Source: JAIBBV01 sp044347745
GTDB lineage: Bacteria; Bdellovibrionota_C; UBA2361; JAFLCA01
Assembly: GCA_044347745.1 (NCBI GenBank)
Contig: JBIKUD010000008.1
Coordinates: 1 to 64,000, forward strand
DNA length: 64,000 nt
Direction: 5' to 3'
The notes beneath the pieces are model-generated. The model did not search any database. It was not told the DNA's origin and saw only the letters and a program-made list of their open reading frames with translations. The position numbers and the translations under genes are program-made. Shown in pieces: positions 1-8,495 of the stretch (position 1 is its first letter; each line of letters begins with the position of its first letter).

Positions 1-86
1 ATCAGTTTTCTTATCTGCTTAGCAAGTATTGCATCTCCCACCTTTGAGAGATCCTTATCAAAATTTTCGTGGAAGTGAATCTTCAC
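1..86 (-). CDS. RelE/ParE-family toxin, N-terminal part, cut by window edge
   Basis: The minus-strand reading from a GTG at 86-84 gives about 28 residues, beginning with a KIHFHENFDKDL stretch and continuing to the window edge. The opening beta strand followed by an FxKDL helix start is typical of the RelE/ParE toxin family, whose members are mRNA endonucleases or gyrase inhibitors. The GTG overlaps the TGA of the upstream small gene (GTGA overlap), the usual translationally coupled antitoxin-first arrangement. The active-site residues lie beyond the edge, so the toxin subfamily cannot be assigned. Family call moderately sure, activity unknown. Confidence 0.6.
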   Translation of the reverse strand, partial: MKIHFHENFDKDLSKVGDAILAKQIRKL

Positions 87-295
87 TTAGCCACCCGAGA
101 CAAAGTCGCAAATACCTTTTCGCGGCTGACTTTTCGGCCCGGTTTGCAATCCTTGATTGCTTTGCTCATCACGGCATCTTCGATGACGTCTTCAACAATC
201 CGCTTGATAACGCCTTCATTCTCCTCAATAATTTCATTAATGACCGACTTCAATGCCTGGCGAAACGGATCTTTTTTTGATTGAGATTTGGTCAT
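83..295 (-). CDS. Small acidic antitoxin of the RelE/ParE pair
   Basis: This 70-residue protein is rich in charged helices (a run of I/V/E-rich residues around 15-45, then a conserved-looking VSREKVFATL end). Such short helical proteins, with a ribbon-like or disordered region and a VSREEVF-type C terminus, commonly precede RelE-like toxins. The ATG at 295 has a GGAG ribosome-binding site (303-306) seven bases upstream. The gene overlaps the toxin start by a GTGA junction, and a perfect palindrome lies immediately upstream, consistent with autorepression by the antitoxin or the complex. Named by context and general composition; no DNA-binding fold is proven. Confidence 0.65.
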   Translation of the reverse strand: MTKSQSKKDPFRQALKSVINEIIEENEGVIKRIVEDVIEDAVMSKAIKDCKPGRKVSREKVFATLSRVAK

Positions 296-306
296 ATTTT
301 TTCTCC

Positions 307-323
307 GTATATCCAGGATATAC
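307..323. promoter_or_regulatory. Perfect 17-bp operator palindrome of the toxin-antitoxin operon
   Basis: GTATATCC-A-GGATATAC is a perfect inverted repeat with 8-bp arms and a one-base centre, 11 bases upstream of the antitoxin ATG and just upstream of its ribosome-binding site. On the minus strand a TTGAAA-like -35 (333-338) lies upstream, so the palindrome would cover the promoter region. Type II antitoxins typically repress through such palindromes; the assignment is by position and symmetry. Confidence 0.6.
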
Positions 324-380
324 TGAGCGCAGTTTCAATTTCCACTTTTTCTCAAGGAGCCGGGCTCCTTTGGGGTGGTT

Positions 381-423
381 AAGGCTATGGGGGCGGACGG
401 GTAAGGTGTCCGCAAATTCGCCT
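381..423 (+). repeat. 43-bp direct repeat, copy 1
   Basis: Bases 381-423 match 1343-1385 at about 37 of 43 positions. The blocks AAGGCTATGGGGGCG and GGTGTCCGCAAATTCGCCT are separated by the same ten-base gap, five bases of which differ. The two copies bracket the minus-strand gene at 433-1104, separated by 962 bp. Confidence 0.75.
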
Positions 424-432
424 TTTTCCTGA

Positions 433-1104
433 CTACAGCCCCTTGGAGCGCAGCGCCTCAAGTGCTCTTTGTGCTGCGGTTTCGGTGAGTCGAGCCGTTT
501 TGTATAGGTCCCCTTGTGATACTGCCACCTCACCGTGAATAGAACCGTCAGCCATTTCGCGAACCAGGACAGAGGTGAAACCGATCCGGCCGACGAACCC
601 CTCTCTGCAAAGCTCGCGGTCAGAATTTTCGGCAGAACCTGAATCATGGTTAAAAGAGCGCCGATATCCACCAAAGTTGAACTGTCCTCCCCGGAACTCT
701 GCTCTGGGGCCCTTTTCCCAAAGGTGCGGATCGCTGTCACCGATCAGGGCCGGTAGGTCAGTGACTGCGCGTTCCACTTTTTCACCAAGGCTCAGTTCGA
801 TCCCGCTGGCAACCCGATCGAACAATTCGTGTTTGGAGTTCCAGTGATGAGAACCAGTCGAGCCGATGCGATCGGGATAGCTAGCCGAGCCGGGTGAATT
901 GTCGTAATCCCTCTGGACTAGGCGCACCTCTATGCCGTTTATTGTCGTGAGTAGGGTAGTTACTCGACAGTCCACGTCGCTAGTTCCTCCGCGGCTGTTT
1001 GCAACGGACCAGTTAGCTGCTGGATGCTCGAGGATTTGGCGCTCGGTCACATCGGGGGACGGCGATTGGGGGGATGGGTTCAGACTCTGTGCGGCGTTGC
1101 TCAT
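433..1104 (-). CDS. Hypothetical protein between direct repeats
   Basis: 223 residues, no recognised domain, no signal peptide or membrane segment. The first 30 residues are rich in Ser, Pro and Gln. The middle has several Trp/His/Gly-rich patches (SHHWNSKHELF, HLWEKGPRAEF, GGQFNFGGYRR), and the last 30 residues form an Ala/Leu helix. The ATG at 1104 follows a strong GAGGAGG ribosome-binding site six to seven bases upstream, which supports a real gene. It is flanked by the 43-bp direct repeats at 381-423 and 1343-1385, so it may have arrived as a cassette. Function not assigned. Confidence 0.55.
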   Translation of the reverse strand: MSNAAQSLNPSPQSPSPDVTERQILEHPAANWSVANSRGGTSDVDCRVTTLLTTINGIEVRLVQRDYDNSPGSASYPDRIGSTGSHHWNSKHELFDRVASGIELSLGEKVERAVTDLPALIGDSDPHLWEKGPRAEFRGGQFNFGGYRRSFNHDSGSAENSDRELCREGFVGRIGFTSVLVREMADGSIHGEVAVSQGDLYKTARLTETAAQRALEALRSKGL

Positions 1105-1584
1105 AAGAGCCTCCTCGAAAAAACGTACCGCGAAGGTAGGCCTTGCGGTGCTTGACCTACCCCAGTCGCTTCGCCGCAGGGGTTTGCTTCAGTTTTTTTT
1201 GGCGCAGTGGTCATGAGCTTGGTTGCCCACTTAAACTTTGTGTGGCGTAGCCAATGAGAGTGTTGTGCTTGCCTTATGGTACCGGCCGGCTAGCTAGCCC
1301 CATGGTGCCAACGGGCGCTGCTGCCTCGTTTCGAGGTGCGCAAAGGCTATGGGGGCGCCAAAGTAGGGTGTCCGCAAATTCGCCTATCGAAACCCAAGCA
1401 TAAGTTACTGAAAATACTGCTTGGTTAGAGCATCTGGGAATAATTCCCGGCTAAAGCACTACTCTCTGAGAAAGCTCCCATAACTACAGTTGGGCTTACT
1501 TTGTCCACCCCCCAGCCACAGCGCTGACTAGCTTGTGTGGCAACTTAGCTGCCCTCTTTTGAACCTTAAACTGACCTTTGTGCA
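1105..1584. other. Intergenic region holding the second 43-bp repeat
   Basis: Divergent spacer of 480 bp between the minus-strand gene at 433-1104 and the large plus-strand repeat gene. Apart from the 43-bp direct repeat copy and a GC-rich stretch around 1280-1310 with short palindromes (CCGGCCGG, GCTAGC), no gene or clear promoter is seen. Confidence 0.5.
1343..1385 (+). repeat. 43-bp direct repeat, copy 2
   Basis: Partner of 381-423, same orientation and same internal spacing. The best conserved part is the 3' block with CCGCAAATTCGCCT. It resembles the boundary duplication left by a small integrated element, but no integrase is present and the repeat is not perfect. Confidence 0.7.
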
Positions 1585-4500
1585 ATGAGTTCCATTACCG
1601 ATACACAACCTGCAAATCTTAAGCACGCGGGGGTAAAGGCTGAGGTTCCCTACTCAGAGATGCCGCTGTCTTTTCCGCCGCGTCCAGCCACAGCAGCAGA
1701 GACCCACTTAACTCTCGAGTGTATCTATGCGCAGATACGTCTTGTAGGTGTTCATCAGCCCAATAGCCCCATAGATCTTTCCAGTGTTATTGGCGGGAAT
1801 GGGGCAACACGAAAGACTTTTCTGCTCCCAGGTGGCGGAGGCCTGCCCGGAAGTACCGGCCTCGGGCTAGGCACATATAGCAGCAACCCAAGATTACTTG
1901 CAGCGTTTAAAGATCCAGAAATAGACGCAACCTGGCTAAAACTTGCTGCCACTACTAAAGACGGTTTAGAAGTACAAAGCTATGTGCTGCTTGATAACGA
2001 GAGATCCGGCAAAGACGCTTTGCTCAAGGTTTATTCACCTGCACAGTTTAATCTTTATTCGGCTTATCGAACTGCAAGAGCTACGGGCTCCTTTACCTCC
2101 AATCCTCCTATAGATCTTTCTGACTTAATTCAGAAGAACGGTACAGCGCAACAAGCTTTCCTACTGCCAAGTGGCGATTCCATGTCCGCATGTACCGGCC
2201 TCGGGCTAGGCACATATAGCAGCAACCCAAGATTACTTGCGGCGTTTAAAGACCAAGAACTAAATGCAATCTGGCTAAAACTTGCTGCCGACACAAACGA
2301 CGTAGAGGTACAAAGCTATGTGCTTCTTGATAACGAGGGATCCGGCAAAGCGGCTTTGCTAAAGGTATATTCACCCGTCCAGTTTAACCTTTATTCGGTT
2401 TATCGAACTGCAAGAGCTACGGGCTCCTTTATTCCAGATCTTCCGTTAGACCTTTCTAAGTTAATTCGGAAGGACGGAGGGGCTCAGCATACTTTTCTAC
2501 TCCCAGGTGGTGATTGCCTGCCCCAAGGTACCGGCTTCGGGCTAGGCATAGATATCAGCAACCCAAGATTGCTTGCAGCGTTTAAAGATCCAGATATAAA
2601 TGCAACCTGGCTAAAACTTGCTGCCGACAAAAATGGCGTAGAGGTACAAAGTTATGTGGTCTTTGATAACGAGAGATCCGGCAAGGAGGCTTTGCTAAAG
2701 GTATATTCACCCGTACAGTTTAATCTTTATTCGGCTTATCGCACTGCAAGAACTACAGGCTCCTTTACCTCCAATCCCCCGATAGATTTTTCTGAATTAA
2801 TTCAGAAGAACGGTACAGCGCAACAAGCTTTCCTACTGCCAGGCGGCGGTTCCTTGCCCGTTGGTACCGGCCTCGGGCTAGTATTAAACATCAGCAACCC
2901 AAGATTGCTTGCAGCGTTTAAAGATCCAGAACTAAATGCAACCTGGCTAAATCTTGCTGCCGACAAAAATGGCTTGGAGATACAAAGCTATGTGCTTCTT
3001 GATAACCAGATATCCGACAAAGAAGCTTTGCTCAAGGTATATTCACCCGCACAGTTTAATCTTTATTCAGCTTATTGTGCGGTAAGAACTACGGACTCCT
3101 TTATTCCAGATCCTCCCCTAGAGTTGTCTGACTTATTCGGCAAAAGGGGAGGAACACAGAATACTTTTCTACTCCCAGGTGGTGATTGCCTGCCCCATTG
3201 TACCGGCGTCGGTTTAGTAAGAGATATCAGCAACCCAAGATTAGTTGAGGCGCTTAAGGATCCAGATTTAAATGCAACCTGGCTAAAACTTGCTGCCGAC
3301 AAAAATGGCTTGGAGCTACAAAGCTATGTGCTTCTTGACAACGAAAAATCGGGCAAAGCGGCTCTACTAAAGGTATATTCACCCGCACAGTTTAATCTTT
3401 ATTCAGCTTATTGTGCTGCAAGAGCTAGTGGCTCCTTTACCCCAGATCCTCCTATAGACGTTTCTGAATTAATTCAGAAGAACGGGGTAGCACAACAGAC
3501 TTTCCTACTGCCAGGCGGCGATTCCTTGCCCCAAGGTACCGGCCTCGGGCTTGGAGAAGTTTCCGCTCCTAGATTACATGAAGTACTGCTTGTTAAAGAG
3601 GGACTTTATCGTCTGCACATTACAGGAACTAAGCCAGATGGCGCGCAGAGATCTTCTTATCTGCTTGTTAATAGCTCTGGAATCGTTTCGCAGGGAAAGA
3701 GTGATATTGAGCTGGCTCAACTTGAAAAAGGGCGCTGCTTTGATAGGTATCTGGCTCATCTTGTTGCAGACGCCAAGATAGAGGGGCTTTGTGCCCAGGA
3801 GTATCTGGGCTCAGTGCTCACTCATGAGCGATTTAGACCAAATATCTCCCTTACTGCCCCTTTAGCCATCCTGCATGGAAAGTGGGGGCTAGACCCTCAA
3901 GATGTCCTCGACTACGCGCGTAGATATATTCGCATGAGTAGGTGGAATGGCTACCCGGGGCCCCAAGAGGGCGAAGCTGCCGCTAATGCCCCTTTAATTA
4001 CCTTTGTGCTTGCAAGAGACGCAAAATTTGCCGAAATAGAGCAGGCGTTTCAAAGCTGCGAAGATATTTTTAAACGGCCCTTAGTGCTTAAAACCGCAGC
4101 CGGTTGGCATTCAGATCTGTCGAAAACCTCTTCATCTCGCGAAATTGAAGTTGAGATTGAGAGAATTGAAACCCTGGCTGCCTGGGGTTTAGTGGAAGAC
4201 TTGAAGGCTAAGAGCTACCTTCCAAGTTTGCCTTATGGTTCACATCTAGTAGCAGAAGAGAGCACATTAAACGCTCAGTCCATGTGTGAAAGAGTTGATA
4301 AGCTCCTCAGCCCAGAAAGTATTGACGGATTGATTGTCGACCTGGATACACATATTGAAACCTTCTCTCCCTACTGGGAGAAAGCCTATCACTTGGAGTT
4401 AGCCGCGCATTGTTCTTACTTACTAGACTCTATTAACGACAGCTCAAACGAAAAGACAAGAGCTATAGCACCTGCAATCAAAGAGCAGCTTAAGCAGCGC

Positions 4501-5073
4501 GTGCTTAAGCTTTATCCAGAGCTAAGTAGTTATCCTGGTGCCTGGAAAGTGCTGCTGCGCTCTGAACTGCTGAGCTCTGGCGAAGCGCAGATGGGGGTAG
4601 GTGAGGGAAGCGCTGGAGGAGGCTCTTTAGTGGTTGAATTTAATCTTGAGAAGGAACTTGAAGCGAGGAACGCAGCAAAACAGCACGCTTTACTAGCTAC
4701 AGGCAATTTTTCTCCAAACACTTTAAGCCTAGCGCCTCGCGAAGCGGTTTTGGCAGAACTTGGGCAGATTAAAGACCCCATCCAGTACACTCGCATGCTT
4801 TTGGTTGCTACTAACGGAAGGCCAGACAAGGCGAGCTTTCAGTACTTCGCAGTAGAGGGATTCTATAGGGCAGCACTTACAGCTTCGCAAAACCATAAAC
4901 TACACGCGGCGCTTTCTGAGATAAAAGGAAGCCTCTCACGTGCTGACGATTTTTTGAATTTGCTTGAGCGTTTAGATGCTGATGTCTCTATTCGCTATCG
5001 GGATTTCAGTGCCAAAAAAACAAAGGCAATTGGCGCTGCTGAGCTTTGGGGTTTATTCTCGCAGTTTCGTTAG
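1585..5073 (+). CDS. Large cytoplasmic-type protein with six 112-113-residue repeats
   Basis: 1162 residues, no signal peptide and no membrane segment. Residues about 63-660 consist of five complete repeats and part of a sixth. Each carries a TFLLPGG(D/G) strand, a TGLGLG turn, an SNPRLLAAFKDP helix, a TWLKLAAD segment, a QSYVLLDN strand and an ALLKVYSP(A/V)QFNLYS block. The TGLGL motif recurs near residues 93, 206, 318, 430, 542 and 654, spacing 113, then 112 four times. Repeats are also very alike in DNA, suggesting recent duplication. The remaining 500 residues are mostly helical, with a Gly-rich linker near residue 1010-1018 (GVGEGSAGGG), and match nothing I recognise. No clear ribosome-binding site precedes the ATG. 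The gene stands alone, divergent from its left neighbour. Function unknown; a scaffold, adhesin or effector role would be a guess. Confidence 0.75.
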   Translation: MSSITDTQPANLKHAGVKAEVPYSEMPLSFPPRPATAAETHLTLECIYAQIRLVGVHQPNSPIDLSSVIGGNGATRKTFLLPGGGGLPGSTGLGLGTYSSNPRLLAAFKDPEIDATWLKLAATTKDGLEVQSYVLLDNERSGKDALLKVYSPAQFNLYSAYRTARATGSFTSNPPIDLSDLIQKNGTAQQAFLLPSGDSMSACTGLGLGTYSSNPRLLAAFKDQELNAIWLKLAADTNDVEVQSYVLLDNEGSGKAALLKVYSPVQFNLYSVYRTARATGSFIPDLPLDLSKLIRKDGGAQHTFLLPGGDCLPQGTGFGLGIDISNPRLLAAFKDPDINATWLKLAADKNGVEVQSYVVFDNERSGKEALLKVYSPVQFNLYSAYRTARTTGSFTSNPPIDFSELIQKNGTAQQAFLLPGGGSLPVGTGLGLVLNISNPRLLAAFKDPELNATWLNLAADKNGLEIQSYVLLDNQISDKEALLKVYSPAQFNLYSAYCAVRTTDSFIPDPPLELSDLFGKRGGTQNTFLLPGGDCLPHCTGVGLVRDISNPRLVEALKDPDLNATWLKLAADKNGLELQSYVLLDNEKSGKAALLKVYSPAQFNLYSAYCAARASGSFTPDPPIDVSELIQKNGVAQQTFLLPGGDSLPQGTGLGLGEVSAPRLHEVLLVKEGLYRLHITGTKPDGAQRSSYLLVNSSGIVSQGKSDIELAQLEKGRCFDRYLAHLVADAKIEGLCAQEYLGSVLTHERFRPNISLTAPLAILHGKWGLDPQDVLDYARRYIRMSRWNGYPGPQEGEAAANAPLITFVLARDAKFAEIEQAFQSCEDIFKRPLVLKTAAGWHSDLSKTSSSREIEVEIERIETLAAWGLVEDLKAKSYLPSLPYGSHLVAEESTLNAQSMCERVDKLLSPESIDGLIVDLDTHIETFSPYWEKAYHLELAAHCSYLLDSINDSSNEKTRAIAPAIKEQLKQRVLKLYPELSSYPGAWKVLLRSELLSSGEAQMGVGEGSAGGGSLVVEFNLEKELEARNAAKQHALLATGNFSPNTLSLAPREAVLAELGQIKDPIQYTRMLLVATNGRPDKASFQYFAVEGFYRAALTASQNHKLHAALSEIKGSLSRADDFLNLLERLDADVSIRYRDFSAKKTKAIGAAELWGLFSQFR
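1771..3561 (+). repeat. Five and a half tandem ~336-339-bp coding repeats
   Basis: The string encoding the TGLGL motif occurs with its GGC at 1858, 2197, 2533, 2869, 3205 and 3541: one period of 339 bp, then four of 336 bp. Adjacent copies share long identical runs, for example the segment ACCGGCCTCGGGCTAGG in copies 1, 2 and part of 6. Copies 2, 4 and 6 (LIQKNG type) resemble each other more than copies 3 and 5, hinting at duplication of a two-repeat block. Confidence 0.85.
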
Positions 5074-5156
5074 CCAAGGTGAACACCTGTTCAACAGTTG
5101 CCCGTAACATATGATATGCACTTCAGTTTGCGAAAAAATTGCGAGCTTCGAGCCGC

Positions 5157-6287
5157 TCAACCAAGACGGGCCTGCTTACAGACTCTGGTTCTCGCAATCC
5201 GTTCGGCCAGTCCTCGTTTGCTGAAGACAGTAGGCAGTTCCGCACCAATAAGCATGCACAGCGGGAGACTTAAGGACCAGACAATGTAGTGGCTAACCCT
5301 TGGTTTTTTAAAGCCCTCATTTACGAGGCGGAGCCGGGCAAGTGATAGTCCCACGCTGCTTCGATATCGCATAAGCGCAGTGATGAGGTAGGCCGGATAT
5401 GTGGCTACACTTGCTGCAATCCAAACCGAAAGAAGAAGGGCCCAGTCGCGAGAGTCCTCCTCAAGTAAGACAGAAAAAGCATCTTTCCCTTGAGAGAGTC
5501 TAAGCGCAGCTAGCGTAATGATAAGTGCGATAGCGATGCTCAAGCCAAAATCAACCGAGGTGGCAAATAAACGTTGAATAATATTGCCAGGTTGTAGTTC
5601 TTTAACTTTTTCTTCTGCCTCTTGAATGTCCGCTTTTGCACGTGCCGCTTCAATTTTAGTTTTAAGGCCAAGCACTGGTGAGGAAATTTTCTTTTCGATG
5701 GCTCCCAAAATTTGAGAAAGTCCTTTTGCTTCCACCTGGCGTTCGTCGCTGCGCCGCATGCGGTCAACTAGCTCTTGCTCAAGATTGGGATTCTTAATTA
5801 CTTCAGCGGCTAAATTAAAAAGCGCCTGGGCTTGTTCAAATTGGCGTGGGTCAAAGACTTGTTCTGAGTTCAGTTCAAACGCTGAGTCGGCGCTTAGGGT
5901 CTGAACTTCATTGAGGGCTAGATTAAATAATGAGTTAGTTGCGCTTTTTGAAATGGGGCGTGTAATGGGGCTTGGCGTGGGTGGGGACACTCTCACGGGG
6001 ACTGTTGAAGGGGCCGCGCTTATATTTTGCAGTGGTGGCGCGTCAGTGGGCAGCTCTCTTGAGACTTGGGGAGAATGGGGGGCTTGGGGACTTGCGGTGT
6101 TTGCGTTTGCAGAAGGAGCCGGCGCTTGCTTTTGAGGCTGGATTTGTTTGAGCAACTCCTCGTGAGTAGCCCAAGGATAGCTAATCGGAAGGCTGAGGGC
6201 TTTTTTTGCGGGGCGCAGATCAACGAGGCATCGCACACAAATGTCTCTTGTGTCTGGGCCTACGTATTCACAATTGGGGCAACGCAT
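5157..6287 (-). CDS. Zinc-ribbon and RDD-domain membrane protein
   Basis: About 376 residues from the ATG at 6287, which places the CPNC...CVRC zinc ribbon at the very N terminus; a TTG at 6335 is the only longer start. A Pro/Ala/Ser-rich linker follows (about 45-115), then a charged coiled-coil-like stretch ending near LQPG. The last 130 residues begin QRLFATSVDFG, the hallmark of the RDD domain, and hold three hydrophobic segments. RDD proteins are small integral membrane proteins of largely unknown or transport-related function. The zinc ribbon is predicted cytoplasmic. Stands alone; its 3' end faces the 3' end of the repeat-protein gene. Role unassigned. Confidence 0.7.
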   Translation of the reverse strand: MRCPNCEYVGPDTRDICVRCLVDLRPAKKALSLPISYPWATHEELLKQIQPQKQAPAPSANANTASPQAPHSPQVSRELPTDAPPLQNISAAPSTVPVRVSPPTPSPITRPISKSATNSLFNLALNEVQTLSADSAFELNSEQVFDPRQFEQAQALFNLAAEVIKNPNLEQELVDRMRRSDERQVEAKGLSQILGAIEKKISSPVLGLKTKIEAARAKADIQEAEEKVKELQPGNIIQRLFATSVDFGLSIAIALIITLAALRLSQGKDAFSVLLEEDSRDWALLLSVWIAASVATYPAYLITALMRYRSSVGLSLARLRLVNEGFKKPRVSHYIVWSLSLPLCMLIGAELPTVFSKRGLAERIARTRVCKQARLG

Positions 6288-6813
6288 GAAGTCCGCCGGG
6301 AAAAAACCAATAAACGCAGAAAAACTGCAGGACAAAAATTACACAGGCGAGAAGATGCGAGTTTTTAAATCTTCCAGCTCTTTTGAAAGTACTCCGTGCT
6401 GTATCTTGCTGCAACTGACGGCATGCATAAGAGAAATAAAAGGGTGATGAGGCTCGAAGGGAGCTTGTCGAAGGGCCTCAGCCCGTGCTCCTCATAAGCT
6501 TATCGAGGTAAATTACCGCTCTTGTAATCTGCAAATAAAAATTTAACACAGAGGAGGGACTGAGAAAAAACCAAGTTCACAAACAGTTTAATGACGCTCG
6601 ACACTACGTCAAATAGTCTTCAAGAGCTTTTATTCTCTTTGAGCTCTGGGTGCTCAGTGTTAAATTTTTCCTTCAGGCAGTGCCTATTTTTGTGCCTGAG
6701 GCTGTCTATCGACTTACGTAGAACAAAGCAATCGAAACAGAATTCATAATTACCGCATTCCTGGCCTTGCTCCGGCCCGTCGGCGCTCGTCGCGCTGAAG
6801 AAGCGGAATGCCC
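6288..6813. other. Intergenic region without recognisable gene
   Basis: About 525 bp between two minus-strand genes. A modest stem-loop CAGGCA (6674-6679) with TGCCTG (6693-6698) is visible, but no T-run follows on either strand. No coding frame of convincing composition; presumably 5' leader of the RDD gene plus spacer. Confidence 0.4.
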
Positions 6814-7563
6814 TTAAACTTCCCAGTGGGATTGCACAGCGGCGAGGGCAACGATGGCTGCTGTCTCGCAGCGGAGCACCCTGGGTCCCAGTGAAATTGG
6901 CAAAAATCCTGATGAGATGAAGAGTTCTTCCTCGTGAGGGGCGAAGTCACCCTCAGGTCCAACCGCCAGGTGCACAAGGCCTTTGGGTGAGTGAATCTCA
7001 CGAAGCGGTTTGCTGTTTTTGTGAAGCGAACAAATTAGTTTAAAGTCGTTTGGACTTAGGTCTTTTGATAGTTCGTCCATTAGCTCTTGCTGGTGTGTGG
7101 CAAAAGAGACTCTGGGGATGTGCGGATTACCACATTGTTCTGCAGCAGCTTTGCAAATTTTTTGCCATCGGGAGAGCTTTGCATCGATATTTTTTGCCTC
7201 AATTTTTACAACGCTGCGCTCGGCTTGCCATAAAATTATAGATCTGGCCCCGAGTTCGCATGCCTTTTCTAAAACCAAATCATTCTTATCGCCTTTTGCC
7301 AGGGCAAAAATGAGATGGCCAACTTTTGAAGTCTGGTTTGTTGGTGTTGGAGGGGAGCAAATTCGAGCTGCAAGGCGACCCTCGTGTTCTTCTAGATGCG
7401 CTTCAGCGCTCAGTCCAAGGGAGCCCTCGATGACAAGAAGCTTGTCTCCGGAACCAAGCCGCAGCACGCGAGTAAGGTGATGCAGATCTTCGTCCGACAA
7501 TGGAACGAGAGCTGAGTTTGCAATATTGGGGCAGCGAACATGTATACGGCGAACCGAGTTCAT
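6814..7563 (-). CDS. rsmE: 16S rRNA (uracil-1498-N3)-methyltransferase RsmE
   Basis: About 249 residues, the usual RsmE length. It has the N-terminal PUA-like part with LTRVLRLGSGD, and the SPOUT knot motifs VGPEGDF followed by PHEEELF and, at the end, LGPRVLRCETAAIVAL, which form the SAM-binding trefoil knot. The enzyme methylates U1498 in the decoding centre of 16S rRNA in assembled 30S subunits. A TTG at 7575 would add four residues; I chose the ATG at 7563. Lies 33 bp downstream of the DsbA-kappa-like gene on the same strand, so probably cotranscribed. Confidence 0.9.
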   Translation of the reverse strand: MNSVRRIHVRCPNIANSALVPLSDEDLHHLTRVLRLGSGDKLLVIEGSLGLSAEAHLEEHEGRLAARICSPPTPTNQTSKVGHLIFALAKGDKNDLVLEKACELGARSIILWQAERSVVKIEAKNIDAKLSRWQKICKAAAEQCGNPHIPRVSFATHQQELMDELSKDLSPNDFKLICSLHKNSKPLREIHSPKGLVHLAVGPEGDFAPHEEELFISSGFLPISLGPRVLRCETAAIVALAAVQSHWEV

Positions 7564-7596
7564 GCCTTCCAACAAATAAAATAATGCGGCACTGCT

Positions 7597-8214
7597 CTAG
7601 GCTGCTTTGTTGCGCTTTAGGCCCATTGCAGTAAGACGCTCGTGCATATAGGCAATTTTATCGAGACCAAAAATGCGCTCTTTGTCGATAACGAGAGTTG
7701 GCGTATCAAAAATGCCAAGCTTGCGGCCTCGCTTATAAATGCCTTTTACGCGTTCACGAGTATCAGATGAGGATACCTTGCTCAAGAAATCGCCAAGATC
7801 CACATCCAGTTCTTCACAAAGCTCGTTCATGAAGTTCTCGTCATTTGGATTTTCGCCAAGTCCCCACCACTTATGAAATACCTTGGTGTTGTATTCCATT
7901 AAGATTCCCATATCGGCAGCAATAAGGGCTCCGCGAGTCACGCGCCCTGGGTCAAATTCGTTTTCAGGCCAGCCTTCTGGGTATACAAGGGGCAAATTGT
8001 GCTCGGCTGCAAAGCGCTTGGTATCTTCAAAAAGATAGGCCAGCTTGTCAGGAATGATTGGTGTTGGGGGGAGCTGTTGTCCTGAGGCCTTTGCAGAATA
8101 TGGCTGCCACAATAATTCAATATCAAACTTGCTCTGGAGTTCATAAATGCCATCTAGCGCAAGATAGGAGTAAGGGCTCTGAAAAGAGTAGTAAACTTCG
8201 ACATTTATGGTCAT
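7597..8214 (-). CDS. DsbA-kappa / 2-hydroxychromene-2-carboxylate isomerase-like protein
   Basis: About 205 residues of thioredoxin-fold DsbA type without a CxxC. The N-terminal strand YYSFQSPYSYLA carries the Ser-Pro of the kappa-class GST / HCCA isomerase family at about residues 13-14. The C-terminal IFDTPTLVID contains the cis-Pro loop, and helices with Trp/Gly (KWWGLGENP) fill the insertion. Family members isomerise aromatic-degradation intermediates using glutathione or act as GST-like enzymes; there is no aromatic pathway here, so the substrate is open. The ATG at 8214 starts just before the first strand. Upstream of rsmE on the same strand. Confidence 0.75.
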   Translation of the reverse strand: MTINVEVYYSFQSPYSYLALDGIYELQSKFDIELLWQPYSAKASGQQLPPTPIIPDKLAYLFEDTKRFAAEHNLPLVYPEGWPENEFDPGRVTRGALIAADMGILMEYNTKVFHKWWGLGENPNDENFMNELCEELDVDLGDFLSKVSSSDTRERVKGIYKRGRKLGIFDTPTLVIDKERIFGLDKIAYMHERLTAMGLKRNKAA

Positions 8215-8495
8215 ACGGGTATTCCCAACAAAATAATATGTAAGCCCCCTACTGAGAGGCTCGAAATGATCGCAATCTGTTCGAGGTAATCCCAAGCATT
8301 GATAAGGGCCGTTACACCCACATTAGCGGGCGGTCCTTCTTACGTCCTTAAAAAAGAACGCTGCTAGTGGCTGGCGAGAGATAAGGTAGTAGGAAATGGG
8401 GGTATTTGCAAGCAAGTTTTAGACCTGATAGCCGAAGTGTGCGAATTGGGAGTAGTAGGCATCTAAATGCTGGGGTAGCCTGTTACTCTTAGCTC

